Of a stretch of 64,000 nucleotides of DNA, positions 17,526-29,595 are shown one piece after another. Under the pieces are notes generated by a model that worked only from the letters and a program-made list of their open reading frames with translations, did no database searches and was not told the DNA's origin. The number at the start of each line of letters is the position of its first letter. Position 1 is the first letter of the stretch. Made by a program: the position numbers and the translations under genes. Origin of the DNA: an uncultured Alphaproteobacteria bacterium (GTDB lineage Bacteria; Pseudomonadota; Alphaproteobacteria; HIMB59); NCBI GenBank assembly GCA_902546975.1, contig CACCLU010000003.1, positions 62,001 through 126,000 of the forward strand, written 5' to 3'.

Positions 17526-18394
17526 TGAAAATGAGAAACTATATTATTGTTGGATTATCTTTCTTCTTTATCTTGTTTGCATCAGGCTTTTTCTTTGTTG
17601 TTGATCAAACAAAACAAGTAATTGTTTTGCAATTTGGTGAACCGCGTGCTGTGCATCAATCACCTGGTTTGAAATTTAAGTTACCATTTATACAAAACGT
17701 CGTTTACTATGACAGCAGGGTGTTAAACCTAGATCCTGCTCAAGAAGAGGTAATCCTTAGAGACCAAAAGCGTATAGTGGTCGATTCAATTGTTCGATAT
17801 ATGATTAAAGATCCTCTAAAGTTTTTTCAAACAACTAGAACAGAGTTAGCTCTTAATGATCGTTTGGGAAGAATTGTAAACTCATCTGTTAGAGGTGTAA
17901 TTGCCCAGTATCAATTAAATGATTTGTTATCTGATGATCGTGATAAAATTATGGCTGAGATTTTTGAGAATGTTCGTGAAGATCAAGATACTTTTGGCAT
18001 TGAAATTGTTGACTTAAGGTTAAAAAGAACTGAACTTACGCCAGAAGTTCAATCTAACGTGTTTGATAGGATGAGAACGGAAAGAGAGAGAGAAGCGAAT
18101 TTATTAAGAGCGGAAGGTCAAGAGATCTCACAAAAAATTAAGGCGACTGCTGATAGAGAGAAAATTGAAATTATTGCTGAAGCAGAAAAACAATCTAACA
18201 TCTTAAAAGGTGAAGGTGAGGCTGCAAGAAACCAAATTTTAAATGAGGCCTTTGCAAAAGACCCTGAATTTTTTGAATTTATTAGATCTATGGAAGCATA
18301 CGCAGATACTTTTAAAGACGGTACAACTACCATGGTCATTTCTCCTGATAGTGACTTCTTTGAGTACTTTGAAAACTCTGAGGGCGCCAACTAA
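17525..18394 (+). CDS. hflC: HflC, SPFH-domain partner of HflK
   Basis: 289 residues, with an N-terminal transmembrane helix (about 6-26) followed by a band-7 domain (VVDQTKQVIVLQFGEPRAV) and a charged helical tail (EREREANLLRAEGQEISQK). It assembles with HflK into the cage that regulates FtsH. The sequence is normal in length and motifs. It is coupled to hflK by a one-base overlap and lies 13 bases before degP. Confidence 0.95.
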   Translation: MKMRNYIIVGLSFFFILFASGFFFVVDQTKQVIVLQFGEPRAVHQSPGLKFKLPFIQNVVYYDSRVLNLDPAQEEVILRDQKRIVVDSIVRYMIKDPLKFFQTTRTELALNDRLGRIVNSSVRGVIAQYQLNDLLSDDRDKIMAEIFENVREDQDTFGIEIVDLRLKRTELTPEVQSNVFDRMRTEREREANLLRAEGQEISQKIKATADREKIEIIAEAEKQSNILKGEGEAARNQILNEAFAKDPEFFEFIRSMEAYADTFKDGTTTMVISPDSDFFEYFENSEGAN

Positions 18395-18407
18395 ATAAAA
18401 TTTTTAA

Positions 18408-19796
18408 ATGAAAAGACACTTAGTTTTATCTCTTTTCAGTATATTTTTTATAATCCAAAATGCATCAGCACAATTTGAGAGAGGTTACGCAGATTTAGTT
18501 GATGAACTTCTACCTTCAGTTGTAAGTATTGCTACTAGTCAAACCGTAGAAAGACAAACGAGGCAATTACCTGAATTACCAGAAGGCCATCCGTTCAATG
18601 ATATGTTTGATGATTTTTTTGGCAATCAAATGCCAAAACGTGAAAATCTAACTGGTCTTGGGTCAGGATTTATTATTAGCGATGAAGGTTATGTAGTAAC
18701 AAATAATCACGTAATAAGTGGAGCAGATCAGATTACTGTAATTTTTAATAATGGAATCGATGAAGTTCCTGCAGAACTTGTTGGAACTGACCCAAAAACT
18801 GACATAGCTGTTTTAAAAATTGACCCCTCAACTGTTGACATACAAAGTGTTAATTGGGGAGACTCGGATTTGTCAAGAGTTGGAGATATTGTACTAGCTA
18901 TTGGTAACCCTCTGGGTTTAGGCGGTACTGTAACTTCAGGAATAATATCATCTATAAATAGAGATATAGGTGGCGGCCCTTACGTTGACTTTATACAAAC
19001 TGATGCACCAATCAATAGAGGTAACTCCGGCGGACCCTTATTTAATTTAGATGGAGATGTAATTGGAATTAATTCAATGATTATCTCTCAAACAGGTGGA
19101 AGTGTTGGCTTGGGTTTTTCTATTCCCTCTCAAACAGCAAAATTAATTGTTGAACAAATAATCTCATTTGGTCAGGCAAAAAGAGGAAGACTTGGTGTTC
19201 AAATTCAAGATTTAACTGAAGAATTTTCCGAGAGTTTAGGCTATGACTCAACGGAGGGAGCATTTGTTGCTTCTGTTGAACCAAATAGCCCTGCTGCGTT
19301 ATCAAACATTCAAGCTGGAGATATAATAATTGAGTTTAACAATCAAAAAATCACATCATTTAAAGATTTGCCTAAAGTTGTTGCTGAAACTCCAATAGAT
19401 AGTGAAGTTATTGTTAAAGTTTGGAGAAACGGTGAAATTATAGATATAAAGGTAAGGGTAGGTGAATTAGAAGAGGGTCGCAAACTCGCTAAAAATGACG
19501 GAGTTTATTTAGAAGAGTTAGATATTACTGTTCTTGAGTTGACAATAGATGCTATAAATTCTTTAGGGTTAGACTCAAAAACTAAAGGTATTTTGGTTAC
19601 AGAAGTAGGAGATAATAACGAAAATCTTTTAAAGAATGATGTTATTATTCAAGTATCCAGTGAAAAAATTACAGATATAAGTTCTTTTGAGAAGATCATA
19701 TCTAATAGTATTAATTTGAATCGAGATAAATTGTTATTAAGAGTTATTAGAGATGGTAATGAATTTTGGTTAATAAACCCATTCGTTATTGAATAA
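18408..19796 (+). CDS. degP: Periplasmic serine protease Do (DegP/HtrA)
   Basis: 462 residues. The signal peptide is at 1-21 ([15 protein letters not shown], cleavage before QFERG). The trypsin-like domain has the catalytic triad His101 (TNNHV), Asp132 (KTDIAVLKI) and Ser207 (RGNSGGP), then two PDZ domains (about 265-360 and 375-455). DegP degrades or chaperones misfolded periplasmic proteins. The position after hflKC is common in proteobacteria. The second PDZ is short but recognisable (SLGLDSKTKGILVTEV). The 3' end overlaps the TTG start of miaA by eight bases. Confidence 0.95.
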   Translation: MKRHLVLSLFSIFFIIQNASAQFERGYADLVDELLPSVVSIATSQTVERQTRQLPELPEGHPFNDMFDDFFGNQMPKRENLTGLGSGFIISDEGYVVTNNHVISGADQITVIFNNGIDEVPAELVGTDPKTDIAVLKIDPSTVDIQSVNWGDSDLSRVGDIVLAIGNPLGLGGTVTSGIISSINRDIGGGPYVDFIQTDAPINRGNSGGPLFNLDGDVIGINSMIISQTGGSVGLGFSIPSQTAKLIVEQIISFGQAKRGRLGVQIQDLTEEFSESLGYDSTEGAFVASVEPNSPAALSNIQAGDIIIEFNNQKITSFKDLPKVVAETPIDSEVIVKVWRNGEIIDIKVRVGELEEGRKLAKNDGVYLEELDITVLELTIDAINSLGLDSKTKGILVTEVGDNNENLLKNDVIIQVSSEKITDISSFEKIISNSINLNRDKLLLRVIRDGNEFWLINPFVIE

Positions 19797-20700
19797 ATTT
19801 CTTTTTGTTGTAGGCCCCACTTGTTCAGGTAAAAATGATTACACATATGAACTATCAAAATTAATAGATATAGAGGTTATTAATGCTGATAGTATACAAG
19901 TATATAAACAACTAAAGATTTTATCAAATAGACCCACAGAACAAGAATTAAAGATAGTACCTCATCATCTCTATGGACATGTAAATAATAAAGAATATTC
20001 AGTTAATCATTGGATAGATGAAGTTAAACAAGTAATCAAAAATATTCAAAGTAGAAATAAAATACCTGTTTTTGTTGGTGGTACTGGATTTTATATTCAA
20101 TCACTAATAGAGGGATTATCAGTGATGCCATCAATTAGTTACAAATTTAAAAAACAAGCAGAAGATTTATTTCAAGACAAAGGCCCAGATCATTGCCTGA
20201 ATATTTTAGAAAAATATTATAAAGAAAAAATTTTTCCAAAAGATAAACAAAGATTATTAAGTCGTTTAGCTTTTTGCTTGGAGCATTATGACACAATGGA
20301 AAATAATTATGGTAGCAAAGCACCGATCACTCCTAATTCACTTGTTATTCAAGTTACAAAACCCAAGAAAGATCTTTATGAAAAAGCAGAATTAAGATTT
20401 CATCAAATGATAAACAAGGGCGCTTTAGAAGAGGTTAAATCACTTTATGAAAATAAAAAAATATCAAAAACTCTCTATAAAGCTCATGGTCTACCTGAAT
20501 TGCTATCTTGTGTTAGAAATAAATTAAGTTTAGATGAGGCTATTTATTTAGGAATTAAAAATACCAAGAGGTATATTAAAAGACAGTTTACATGGTGGAA
20601 TAACCAAAAATTTAGCCAACTTAATTTGAGAATAAACTATAAAAAAAGCTTCCCTAAAGATTCAATTGAAAATATAAGTATATACCTAAATGAACAATGA
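19789..20700 (+). CDS. miaA: tRNA dimethylallyltransferase (MiaA) with altered P-loop
   Basis: 303 residues starting at TTG, inside the end of degP. MiaA adds dimethylallyl to N6 of A37 in tRNAs reading UNN codons. Family marks include INADSIQVYKQL, VPHHLYGHV, VGGTGFYIQSLIEGL, and a C-terminal KRYIKRQFTWW. The P-loop reads GPTCSGKNDYT: the usual Ser/Thr after the lysine (Mg and phosphate ligand) is Asn16. Everything else looks intact, so the enzyme may tolerate the change or be weaker. It overlaps ilvB by 11 bases. Confidence 0.93.
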   Translation: MNKFLFVVGPTCSGKNDYTYELSKLIDIEVINADSIQVYKQLKILSNRPTEQELKIVPHHLYGHVNNKEYSVNHWIDEVKQVIKNIQSRNKIPVFVGGTGFYIQSLIEGLSVMPSISYKFKKQAEDLFQDKGPDHCLNILEKYYKEKIFPKDKQRLLSRLAFCLEHYDTMENNYGSKAPITPNSLVIQVTKPKKDLYEKAELRFHQMINKGALEEVKSLYENKKISKTLYKAHGLPELLSCVRNKLSLDEAIYLGIKNTKRYIKRQFTWWNNQKFSQLNLRINYKKSFPKDSIENISIYLNEQ

Positions 20701-22462
20701 AAACGAATTCACGGGTGCAGATATTTTACTTAAAGCCCTTAAAGACCAAGAGGTTGATACAATATTTGGTTATCCAGGCGGAGCTGTTCTTCCAATTTAT
20801 GACGCAATATTTGGCCAAAACTTTTTAAAACATGTTCTTGTAAGGCAAGAGGCTGGTGCGGTTCATGCAGCAGAGGGCTATGCTAGATCGAGTGGGAAAG
20901 TAGGTGTATTGTTAGTAACATCTGGTCCTGGTGTGACCAATGTCGTTACTGGACTAACTGATGCATTGATGGATAGCATTCCGATTGTCTGTATCAGTGG
21001 TCAAGTTCCATCACATTTAATTGGGACAGATGCATTTCAGGAATGTGATACAACTGGAATTACAAGACCATGCACCAAGCACAATTATTTAGTGAAGGAT
21101 GTAAGTAAACTCTCAGAGACTATCCATGAGGCATTTAAAATTGCTAGCTCTGGTAGACCTGGTCCTGTTTTAATTGATATTCCTAAAGATGTTCAGTTTG
21201 CAAAGTCAAAATACATATCAAAGAAAGACATCAGTTTTAGAGAGCACAGAATTAAAGCTGGTTCCAAAAACGTAGATAAAAATTTTGTCAAAGAACTGGT
21301 AAACCACATTAAAAAATCTGAGAGACCTATATTTTATGTTGGTGGTGGTTGTTTAAACTCAGGTCATCAAGCTAGTCAAGAGCTTATTAAACTCGTAAAC
21401 AAAACCAATATTCCAATTACAACAACTCTTCATGGATTGGGATGCTTTCCAGGTGAGGATAAAAGTTCACTTGGGATGTTAGGTATGCATGGAAATTACG
21501 AAGCTAACTTGGCAATGAACAAATGTGATTTGATGATTAATGTTGGAGCAAGATTTGATGACCGTGTTACAGGCAGATTAGATGCTTTTTCACCGGACTC
21601 TATAAAATTCCATATAGATATTGATCAAAGTTCAATCAATAAAAACGTTAAAGTCAATTTTCATACTAATACCGATATTACTATAACACTTAAAGAAATT
21701 AACGCATTTATAGACTCCAATAACATTGATTTTGGCGATAAAGATTATGATAATTGGTGGGGTCAAATTAATGAATGGAGAAAAAAAGAATGTCTTCACT
21801 ACGAACAAGGCGATGAAGTGATCAAACCACAACATGCTATATCCAGACTTTACGAATTAACAAAACAAAAAGACACTTTTGTTACTACAGAAGTTGGTCA
21901 GCATCAAATGTGGGCAGCTCAATATTATAAGTTTTCAAAACCAAACAGATGGATTACATCAGGTGGTTTAGGCACAATGGGTTTCGGTATGCCAGCCGCA
22001 GTCGGTGCACAAATGGCAAATCCAGACTCACTAGTTATAGATATAGCTGGTGAGGCATCTTTTCTCATGAACATTCAAGAAATAGCTACGGCTGTTCAAT
22101 ATAAGTTACCTATCAAAATTTTTATCCTTAATAATGAATATATGGGAATGGTTAGACAGTGGCAGGAACTATTACATGGTAGTAGATATTCAGAGAGTTA
22201 CGTGGATGCCCTTCCTGATTTTAAAAAATTGGCAGAGAGTTTCAATGCTGTTGGAGTTAGGGCAAAAAATATTTCTGAATTAGATGATACAATTAATGAA
22301 ATGATTTCAATTGACAGACCAGTTATCGCTGATATTTGGGTCGATAAAAAAGAAAATTGTTTTCCTATGATACCAAGTGGTGCTGCGCATCACGAAATGT
22401 TACTATCTAAATACGATAAAGAAAATCCTGAAAATCAGGAAAAAGGAAAAGTACTAGTTTAA
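20690..22462 (+). CDS. ilvB: Acetolactate synthase large subunit
   Basis: 590 residues. The TPP enzyme condenses two pyruvates, or pyruvate and 2-oxobutyrate, in the first common step of valine, leucine and isoleucine synthesis. The catalytic Glu54 lies in VRQEAGAVHAAEG. The TPP/Mg motif starts near 454 as GEASFLMNIQEIATA; the GEA form rather than GDG is usual in alphaproteobacteria. FGMPAAVGAQ and MGMVRQWQ are also typical. It is followed by the regulatory subunit after 13 bases. No leader peptide or attenuator is visible because miaA overlaps its start. Confidence 0.97.
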   Translation: MNNENEFTGADILLKALKDQEVDTIFGYPGGAVLPIYDAIFGQNFLKHVLVRQEAGAVHAAEGYARSSGKVGVLLVTSGPGVTNVVTGLTDALMDSIPIVCISGQVPSHLIGTDAFQECDTTGITRPCTKHNYLVKDVSKLSETIHEAFKIASSGRPGPVLIDIPKDVQFAKSKYISKKDISFREHRIKAGSKNVDKNFVKELVNHIKKSERPIFYVGGGCLNSGHQASQELIKLVNKTNIPITTTLHGLGCFPGEDKSSLGMLGMHGNYEANLAMNKCDLMINVGARFDDRVTGRLDAFSPDSIKFHIDIDQSSINKNVKVNFHTNTDITITLKEINAFIDSNNIDFGDKDYDNWWGQINEWRKKECLHYEQGDEVIKPQHAISRLYELTKQKDTFVTTEVGQHQMWAAQYYKFSKPNRWITSGGLGTMGFGMPAAVGAQMANPDSLVIDIAGEASFLMNIQEIATAVQYKLPIKIFILNNEYMGMVRQWQELLHGSRYSESYVDALPDFKKLAESFNAVGVRAKNISELDDTINEMISIDRPVIADIWVDKKENCFPMIPSGAAHHEMLLSKYDKENPENQEKGKVLV

Positions 22463-22475
22463 TAATTTTTTCATA

Positions 22476-23012
22476 ATGTCCTCTACTTCAGTTTACCCTA
22501 CACCTATAAACGCTTTTAAACAGTCCAAGAGAAGCGTCCTTTCCGTTATTGTTGATAACGAACCTGGTATTCTTGCACGTATAGTAGGTTTATTTTCAGG
22601 AAGAGGATATAATATTGAAGCATTAAATGTAACAGTTGTAGACGTTAAGAAAAATCTTTCTCGAATTACAATAGAAACTTTAGGAGAAGAAAAAGTAATT
22701 AGTCAAATTATAGCACAACTAGAAAAACTTGTTCCCGTTCATAGTGCCACTAATTTAGCAAACTTAAGCGAGTCTTATGAGGCAGAAATTTGCCTAGTAA
22801 AAATCGAATTTGAAAATGAGGAACAAGATCAAAAAATACTCAATTTTGCAGATATTTATCGTTCAAGAACTGTTCAAAAAAGACAAAATTTTGTTGTTTA
22901 TGAGATATCAGGCATAAGCGAGCGAATAAACAAATTTTTAGATGACTTAGACACAATCGGTGGTATAAAAGTCGAATTAGTTCGAAGTGGGCCTATAGGG
23001 CTCGGAATATAA
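22476..23012 (+). CDS. ilvH: Acetolactate synthase small (regulatory) subunit
   Basis: 178 residues. It has an N-terminal ACT domain, [28 protein letters not shown] split across about 22-50, which binds valine for feedback inhibition. A second ACT-like half follows with the [17 protein letters not shown] segment. It activates the large subunit encoded immediately upstream. Length and motifs are normal. ilvC follows after 17 bases with a strong ribosome site. Confidence 0.96.
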   Translation: MSSTSVYPTPINAFKQSKRSVLSVIVDNEPGILARIVGLFSGRGYNIEALNVTVVDVKKNLSRITIETLGEEKVISQIIAQLEKLVPVHSATNLANLSESYEAEICLVKIEFENEEQDQKILNFADIYRSRTVQKRQNFVVYEISGISERINKFLDDLDTIGGIKVELVRSGPIGLGI

Positions 23013-23019
23013 CGTTTTT

Positions 23020-23026
23020 AGGGGGT
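23020..23026 (+). promoter_or_regulatory. Strong ribosome-binding site for ilvC
   Basis: The purine block AGGGGGT lies in the 17-base gap between ilvH and ilvC, close before the ATG at 23030. Few genes in this window have so obvious a site, suggesting ilvC is translated at a high rate. Confidence 0.5.
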
Positions 23027-23029
23027 AAT

Positions 23030-24046
23030 ATGAAGGTTTATTACGAACAAGATGCTGATTTTAATATAATAAAAGACAAGAAAATTGTAATAATAGGTTT
23101 TGGATCGCAAGGTCATGCTCATGCACTAAATCTAAAAGACTCTGGGGCTTCTAATGTAGTTGTGGGATTGAGAGAGGGTTCTTCATCAATTGAAAAAGCA
23201 AAAAATGTTGGACTAAAAACTCAAACACCTGCAGAAGCAGTAAAGGATGCAGATATTGTAATGTTCTTAGCGCCCGATGAAAATCAACAAGAAATTTATC
23301 AAACTCAAATTCACGACAATATAAAAAACGGTGCTGCCTTAGCATTTGCGCATGGTTTAAATATTCATTTTCAACTTATTACAGCAAGAGAGGACTTAGA
23401 TGTTTTTATGGTTGCCCCAAAAGGCCCAGGCCATACAGTAAGAGGAGAGTATCTTAAAGGTGGTGGAGTACCATGTTTGCTCGCAGTAGACAAAAATGTA
23501 AGTGGTAATGCAAAAGAAATTGGTCTTGCATATGCTTCTGCTTTGGGTGGAGGTAAATCCGGTATAATTGAAACAACATTTAAAGAAGAATGCGAAACAG
23601 ATTTATTTGGTGAGCAAACAGTTCTTTGTGGAGGGTTAATGTCTCTTGTAAGAAACGGTTTTGAAACTCTTGTTGAAGCTGGGTATGCACCTGAAATGGC
23701 CTATTTTGAATGTTTACATGAAGTAAAATTAATTGTTGATCTAATGTATGAAGGTGGCATGGCTAATATGAGGTATTCTATATCTAATACAGCTGAATAC
23801 GGTGATTATACTAGAGGTCCAAGAGTAGTTCCTAACGAAGCTACAAAAGCTGAAATGAAAAAAGTTCTAAGTGAAATACAAGATGGTACTTTCACAAAAG
23901 AATGGATGGCTGAACATAAATCAGGGCAAATTAAGTTTAAACAAATGAGAGACCAAGGTGCAAAGCACCAAATTGAAGAGGTAGGAGCTAAATTAAGATC
24001 TATGATGCCATGGATAGCATCGAATAAACTTGTAAAGGATATCTAA
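23030..24046 (+). CDS. ilvC: Ketol-acid reductoisomerase (class I)
   Basis: 338 residues, the short class I form. It isomerises and reduces acetolactate with NADPH and Mg. The Rossmann motif is [17 protein letters not shown] at about 24-40. [11 protein letters not shown], the metal ligands in [14 protein letters not shown], and [16 protein letters not shown] are all present. It is located in the ilvB-ilvH-ilvC-leuA run. Confidence 0.97.
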   Translation: MKVYYEQDADFNIIKDKKIVIIGFGSQGHAHALNLKDSGASNVVVGLREGSSSIEKAKNVGLKTQTPAEAVKDADIVMFLAPDENQQEIYQTQIHDNIKNGAALAFAHGLNIHFQLITAREDLDVFMVAPKGPGHTVRGEYLKGGGVPCLLAVDKNVSGNAKEIGLAYASALGGGKSGIIETTFKEECETDLFGEQTVLCGGLMSLVRNGFETLVEAGYAPEMAYFECLHEVKLIVDLMYEGGMANMRYSISNTAEYGDYTRGPRVVPNEATKAEMKKVLSEIQDGTFTKEWMAEHKSGQIKFKQMRDQGAKHQIEEVGAKLRSMMPWIASNKLVKDI

Positions 24047-24048
24047 TA

Positions 24049-25617
24049 TTGCCTGATAAAGTATTAATATTTGATACTACCCTTAGAGATGGAGAGCAGT
24101 CTCCTGGGGCTTCGATGAATCAAGAAGAAAAGCTCTCTATTGCTAGACTATTAGAGGAGTTAAAGGTTGATATAATTGAGGCTGGTTTTCCAATAGCCTC
24201 TAAAGGTGACTTTAATTCAGTTCAAGCAATTGCAAGTGAAATTATGGACTGCCAGATAGCCGGATTAGCTAGAGCAAAACATGAGGATATTGAAACAGCT
24301 TGGAATGCTGTAAAAAAAGCTAAAAATCCAAGAATTCACACTTTTATTGCCACAAGTCCAATTCATATGAAGTTTAAACTCAAGTTAACTGAAGAGGAGG
24401 TCTTAGAAAAAATTAAAGATAGCGTATCATTTGCTAGAAATTTATGCCCTAATATAGAGTGGAGCTGTGAAGATGGTGGAAGATCCTCAATTGATTTTCT
24501 ATATAAGTGTATAGAGCTAGCTATTGAAAGCGGTGCATCTACAATAAATATTCCAGACACAGTCGGTTATACCTTACCATTTGAATTCGGAGAGATTATA
24601 AAAAAAGTTAAAAATAATGTTCCTAATATTGATAAAGCAATAATTTCTGTTCATTGTCATAATGATTTGGGGTTAGCGGTTGCAAATTCTTTAAATGCAG
24701 TTGAAAATGGTGCGAGACAAATTGAATGTACTATAAATGGATTAGGAGAAAGAGCGGGTAATGCTGCACTAGAAGAAGTAGTAATGGCTATGAAAGTCAG
24801 ATCGGATCTTTTAAATGTTCAATCTAATATCAATACTAGTGCCATTTCAAAAACATCAAAACTTGTTTCATCAATCACAGGTTTTCCTGTTCAGCCTAAT
24901 AAAGCAATTGTCGGTGCTAATGCTTTTGCTCATGAGTCAGGAATTCATCAAGATGGAGTCTTAAAAAATGTTCAAACTTATGAAATTATGTCACCGGAAA
25001 CGATTGGTTTAAAGAAATCAAGTTTGGTGCTTGGTAAACATTCCGGAAAGCATGCATTCAAAGAAAAATTAAAAATTTTAGGATATGAAGTAGGTGATAA
25101 TTATATCAATGAAATTTTCGAAAAATTCAAGCTTTTAGCTGATAAGAAGAAAGATGTTTATGATGAGGATATAATAGCTCTGGTAGATGATACTCATTTT
25201 AATAAATCAAATACTTTAAAACTTAAAAATTTAAGCATAATGTCAGGCACTAACTCTAAGCATGTTGCTTCTCTCGAGTTAAATTTCAAAGAGGAACTGA
25301 AAGAGGTAAGTGGATCTGGAAATGGACCCATCGATGCTGTATTTAACTGTATTTCGAAAGTAGTCGGTTTTTCTCCAAAATTAGTTTTGTATCACATAAA
25401 CGCAATTACTCCTGACTCCGATGCACAAGGAGAAGTTACTGTTAAACTTGGATATTTAAATAAAGAATTCATTGGTAAGGCATCTGATATAGATATTATA
25501 GTAGCCTCTGCAAAATCTTATATCAATGCATGCAATAAAATATTAAACTTTGAAAAAAACTCTAATATGCAAGAGGGAGTTTCTGAGATTAGTATCTCAA
25601 ATATTAAGGGAATATAA
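24049..25617 (+). CDS. leuA: 2-isopropylmalate synthase
   Basis: 522 residues with a TTG start two bases after ilvC. It condenses acetyl-CoA and 2-oxoisovalerate, committing carbon to leucine. The TIM barrel contains DTTLRDGEQSPGASM, the metal-binding HCHNDLGLA, and NGLGERAGNAALEE. A linker (HQDGVLKN, HSGKHAF) leads to the C-terminal LeuA allosteric domain (GSGNGPIDAVFNC) that senses leucine. Full-length. mreB begins at the base after its stop, so the amino acid and rod-shape genes may be transcribed together. Confidence 0.97.
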   Translation: MPDKVLIFDTTLRDGEQSPGASMNQEEKLSIARLLEELKVDIIEAGFPIASKGDFNSVQAIASEIMDCQIAGLARAKHEDIETAWNAVKKAKNPRIHTFIATSPIHMKFKLKLTEEEVLEKIKDSVSFARNLCPNIEWSCEDGGRSSIDFLYKCIELAIESGASTINIPDTVGYTLPFEFGEIIKKVKNNVPNIDKAIISVHCHNDLGLAVANSLNAVENGARQIECTINGLGERAGNAALEEVVMAMKVRSDLLNVQSNINTSAISKTSKLVSSITGFPVQPNKAIVGANAFAHESGIHQDGVLKNVQTYEIMSPETIGLKKSSLVLGKHSGKHAFKEKLKILGYEVGDNYINEIFEKFKLLADKKKDVYDEDIIALVDDTHFNKSNTLKLKNLSIMSGTNSKHVASLELNFKEELKEVSGSGNGPIDAVFNCISKVVGFSPKLVLYHINAITPDSDAQGEVTVKLGYLNKEFIGKASDIDIIVASAKSYINACNKILNFEKNSNMQEGVSEISISNIKGI

Positions 25618-27407
<1,790 letters not shown>

Positions 27408-27415
<8 letters not shown>

Positions 27416-27836
27416 ACTAATTTTCGTAACAATATTATTTTTAATTTATGGAAATTTTAGTTTTGTTATAAATGATATTGTTGTTTTTTCTTTGATAAAT
27501 ATAGCTTTTTATACAGTTCTTAAGGAAAAAAATATTAAAATTATTGATGTCTTTATTTTTATCTTATCGACTTTCGTTGTAGAGGTTTTTGTGGGATTAC
27601 CGATATTAATAGGCATTGTGATTTTGTTTATACCTCTTCTTTTATTAAATTATTTTATAAATAATTATAATTTTGCATTATTTATAAAATCATCAATTAT
27701 TTTTTTACTAAGTTTTATTGTTTTCTGTATGTTTGATCAAACATTAGTATTCAGATTGTTAAATTTGCAATATTTTATAAGTATATTTATTTTAATTTTA
27801 ATATTTTTAGGACTCTCAAAATATGGAAAAGAATAA
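27408..27836 (+). CDS. mreD: Rod shape-determining membrane protein MreD
   Basis: 142 residues, almost wholly hydrophobic with four or five predicted helices. Sequence is poorly conserved in this family. The call rests on length, topology, the short EVFVGLPILIGIVIL stretch and its position between mreC and mrdA. MreD is an inner-membrane elongasome component of uncertain mechanism. It overlaps the mrdA start by 14 bases. Confidence 0.8.
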
Positions 27837-29595
27837 GACAAGTGAAGATAGTATTAAAATATTAAATAGAAGATCATTCATTATAATTATATTTGCGGCT
27901 ATTTTATCTTTAATTGTTTCTTTAAGATTATTTTCATTACAGGTTATTAATTTTAATTTTTATAAAAAAAAATCAGTTGAAAATAAACTTTCGATAAAAC
28001 TTATTCCTCCTTTAAGAGGGGATATTTATGACTCCAAAAAAAATTTACTAGCTGGGAGCTCCTCATTATATGAGTTTGTAGTTTTTAAAAACTTAAGCAA
28101 AGATCATCTTCATGAAATTAAAAAACTTGATAGTCTTATTAAACTTAAGTTGAATTTTGGTGAAATATCAAAACAATTAAAAAAATATAATGAATATAGT
28201 GGATTTAGTCTAAGTAGAGCTTCATGGGAACAGATTGTAGAATTTGAAAAAAACAAATTTTTATTTAATTCTATAAAAATCATTGAGTCTAAAAAAAGAT
28301 ATTATCCATATCAAAATTTTTCACAAATAATTGGCTATATGGGGCAACCAACACAATCTTCTGAAATTTACTCTAAAGGTGTATTTCATTTAGAGAGAAG
28401 TTATGAAAAACATTTAAGGGGTACACCAGGTAAAATATTTAGTGAAGTAAACGCAAAAGGTAAAACTATTAGAGAAATTTCTATTGAGAAATCTATTAAA
28501 GGTAATGATTTAGATTTAACATTAGATTTAAATCTTCAAAATTACGCTCAGTCTCAGCTTCCGTCAGATAAAAAAGGATCCATTGTTGTTATCAATGTTT
28601 CAGATGGATCGATCTTGTCTATGAACTCCAATCCTACTTTTGATGCACAAATCTTTGAGGATAGGAAAAATAATAAAATTAAAGATTTACTTAACGATGA
28701 TCAAAAACCACTTTTAAATAGGGCTTTCTCTGGTTTTTATCCTCCAGGTTCTGTGTTTAAACCAATCTCAGCTTTAGTTGGTCTTCAAAAAAATTTAATT
28801 GACACAAAAAAAGAAGTTTTTTGCAAAGGGCACTCCTCACTTGGTGATAGAAAATACTATTGTTGGAAAAAAGAGGGACACGGAAAGGTTAATCTTAAAA
28901 AAGCTATTAAAGAGTCTTGTGATGTATATTTTTACGAATTAGCAAAAAAAACAAATATCGATGATATTGCAAGCTTATCTACCAATCTAGGTTTAAATAA
29001 AGAGTACGATATTGGTTTATCAAACATAGGAAAAGGACTTGTACCTAGTAAAAAATGGAAAAGAGCGTTTTTAGACGAAGGTTGGTATCAAGGTGAGACA
29101 TTAATTACATGTATTGGACAAGGATACAATCAAACATCTCCTTTACAGCTTGCAACACTTTATTCTGCTATCTTAAATGGAGGAAAATATCCAATACCAA
29201 AAATAAATAAAAATACCCCTACAAGATTTACAGGTAAATCACTAAACAATGAACATAAAAAAATAATAATTAATTCTTTAAATGCTGCTGTTCAAGAGCC
29301 AAGAGGAACAGCTTATAAACTAAGTATTTCTAATCCAGCATTTGTCAAAATAGGTGGTAAAACGGGGACTTCTCAAGTCATAAGAATTAAAGAAAGTGAG
29401 AGAGAGGATGATGAGTATAAATTAAAGCAAATAGAAGAGAGATTTAAAGACCACTCATTATTTGTAGGATATGCTCCCTATAATAATCCAAAATATATAG
29501 CCTCAGTGATTATAGAGAATGGTGGATCTGGATCAGCGGTGGCTGCACCAATTGCCCATCGGGTCCTAGATTTTGCTCACAAAAATAATGTTTAG
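27823..29595 (+). CDS. mrdA: Penicillin-binding protein 2 (peptidoglycan DD-transpeptidase)
   Basis: 590 residues. A single N-terminal membrane anchor (about 20-40) is followed by the PBP dimerisation domain (PPLRGDIYDSKKN) and the transpeptidase. Active-site motifs are Ser310-Val-Phe-Lys313 (PPGSVFKP), ESCD for the SxN/SxD element, and Lys513-Thr-Gly (GGKTGTSQV). PBP2 cross-links peptidoglycan during elongation together with RodA, whose gene follows. This is a class B enzyme without a glycosyltransferase domain. No sequence defects are visible. Confidence 0.96.
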   Translation: MEKNKTSEDSIKILNRRSFIIIIFAAILSLIVSLRLFSLQVINFNFYKKKSVENKLSIKLIPPLRGDIYDSKKNLLAGSSSLYEFVVFKNLSKDHLHEIKKLDSLIKLKLNFGEISKQLKKYNEYSGFSLSRASWEQIVEFEKNKFLFNSIKIIESKKRYYPYQNFSQIIGYMGQPTQSSEIYSKGVFHLERSYEKHLRGTPGKIFSEVNAKGKTIREISIEKSIKGNDLDLTLDLNLQNYAQSQLPSDKKGSIVVINVSDGSILSMNSNPTFDAQIFEDRKNNKIKDLLNDDQKPLLNRAFSGFYPPGSVFKPISALVGLQKNLIDTKKEVFCKGHSSLGDRKYYCWKKEGHGKVNLKKAIKESCDVYFYELAKKTNIDDIASLSTNLGLNKEYDIGLSNIGKGLVPSKKWKRAFLDEGWYQGETLITCIGQGYNQTSPLQLATLYSAILNGGKYPIPKINKNTPTRFTGKSLNNEHKKIIINSLNAAVQEPRGTAYKLSISNPAFVKIGGKTGTSQVIRIKESEREDDEYKLKQIEERFKDHSLFVGYAPYNNPKYIASVIIENGGSGSAVAAPIAHRVLDFAHKNNV

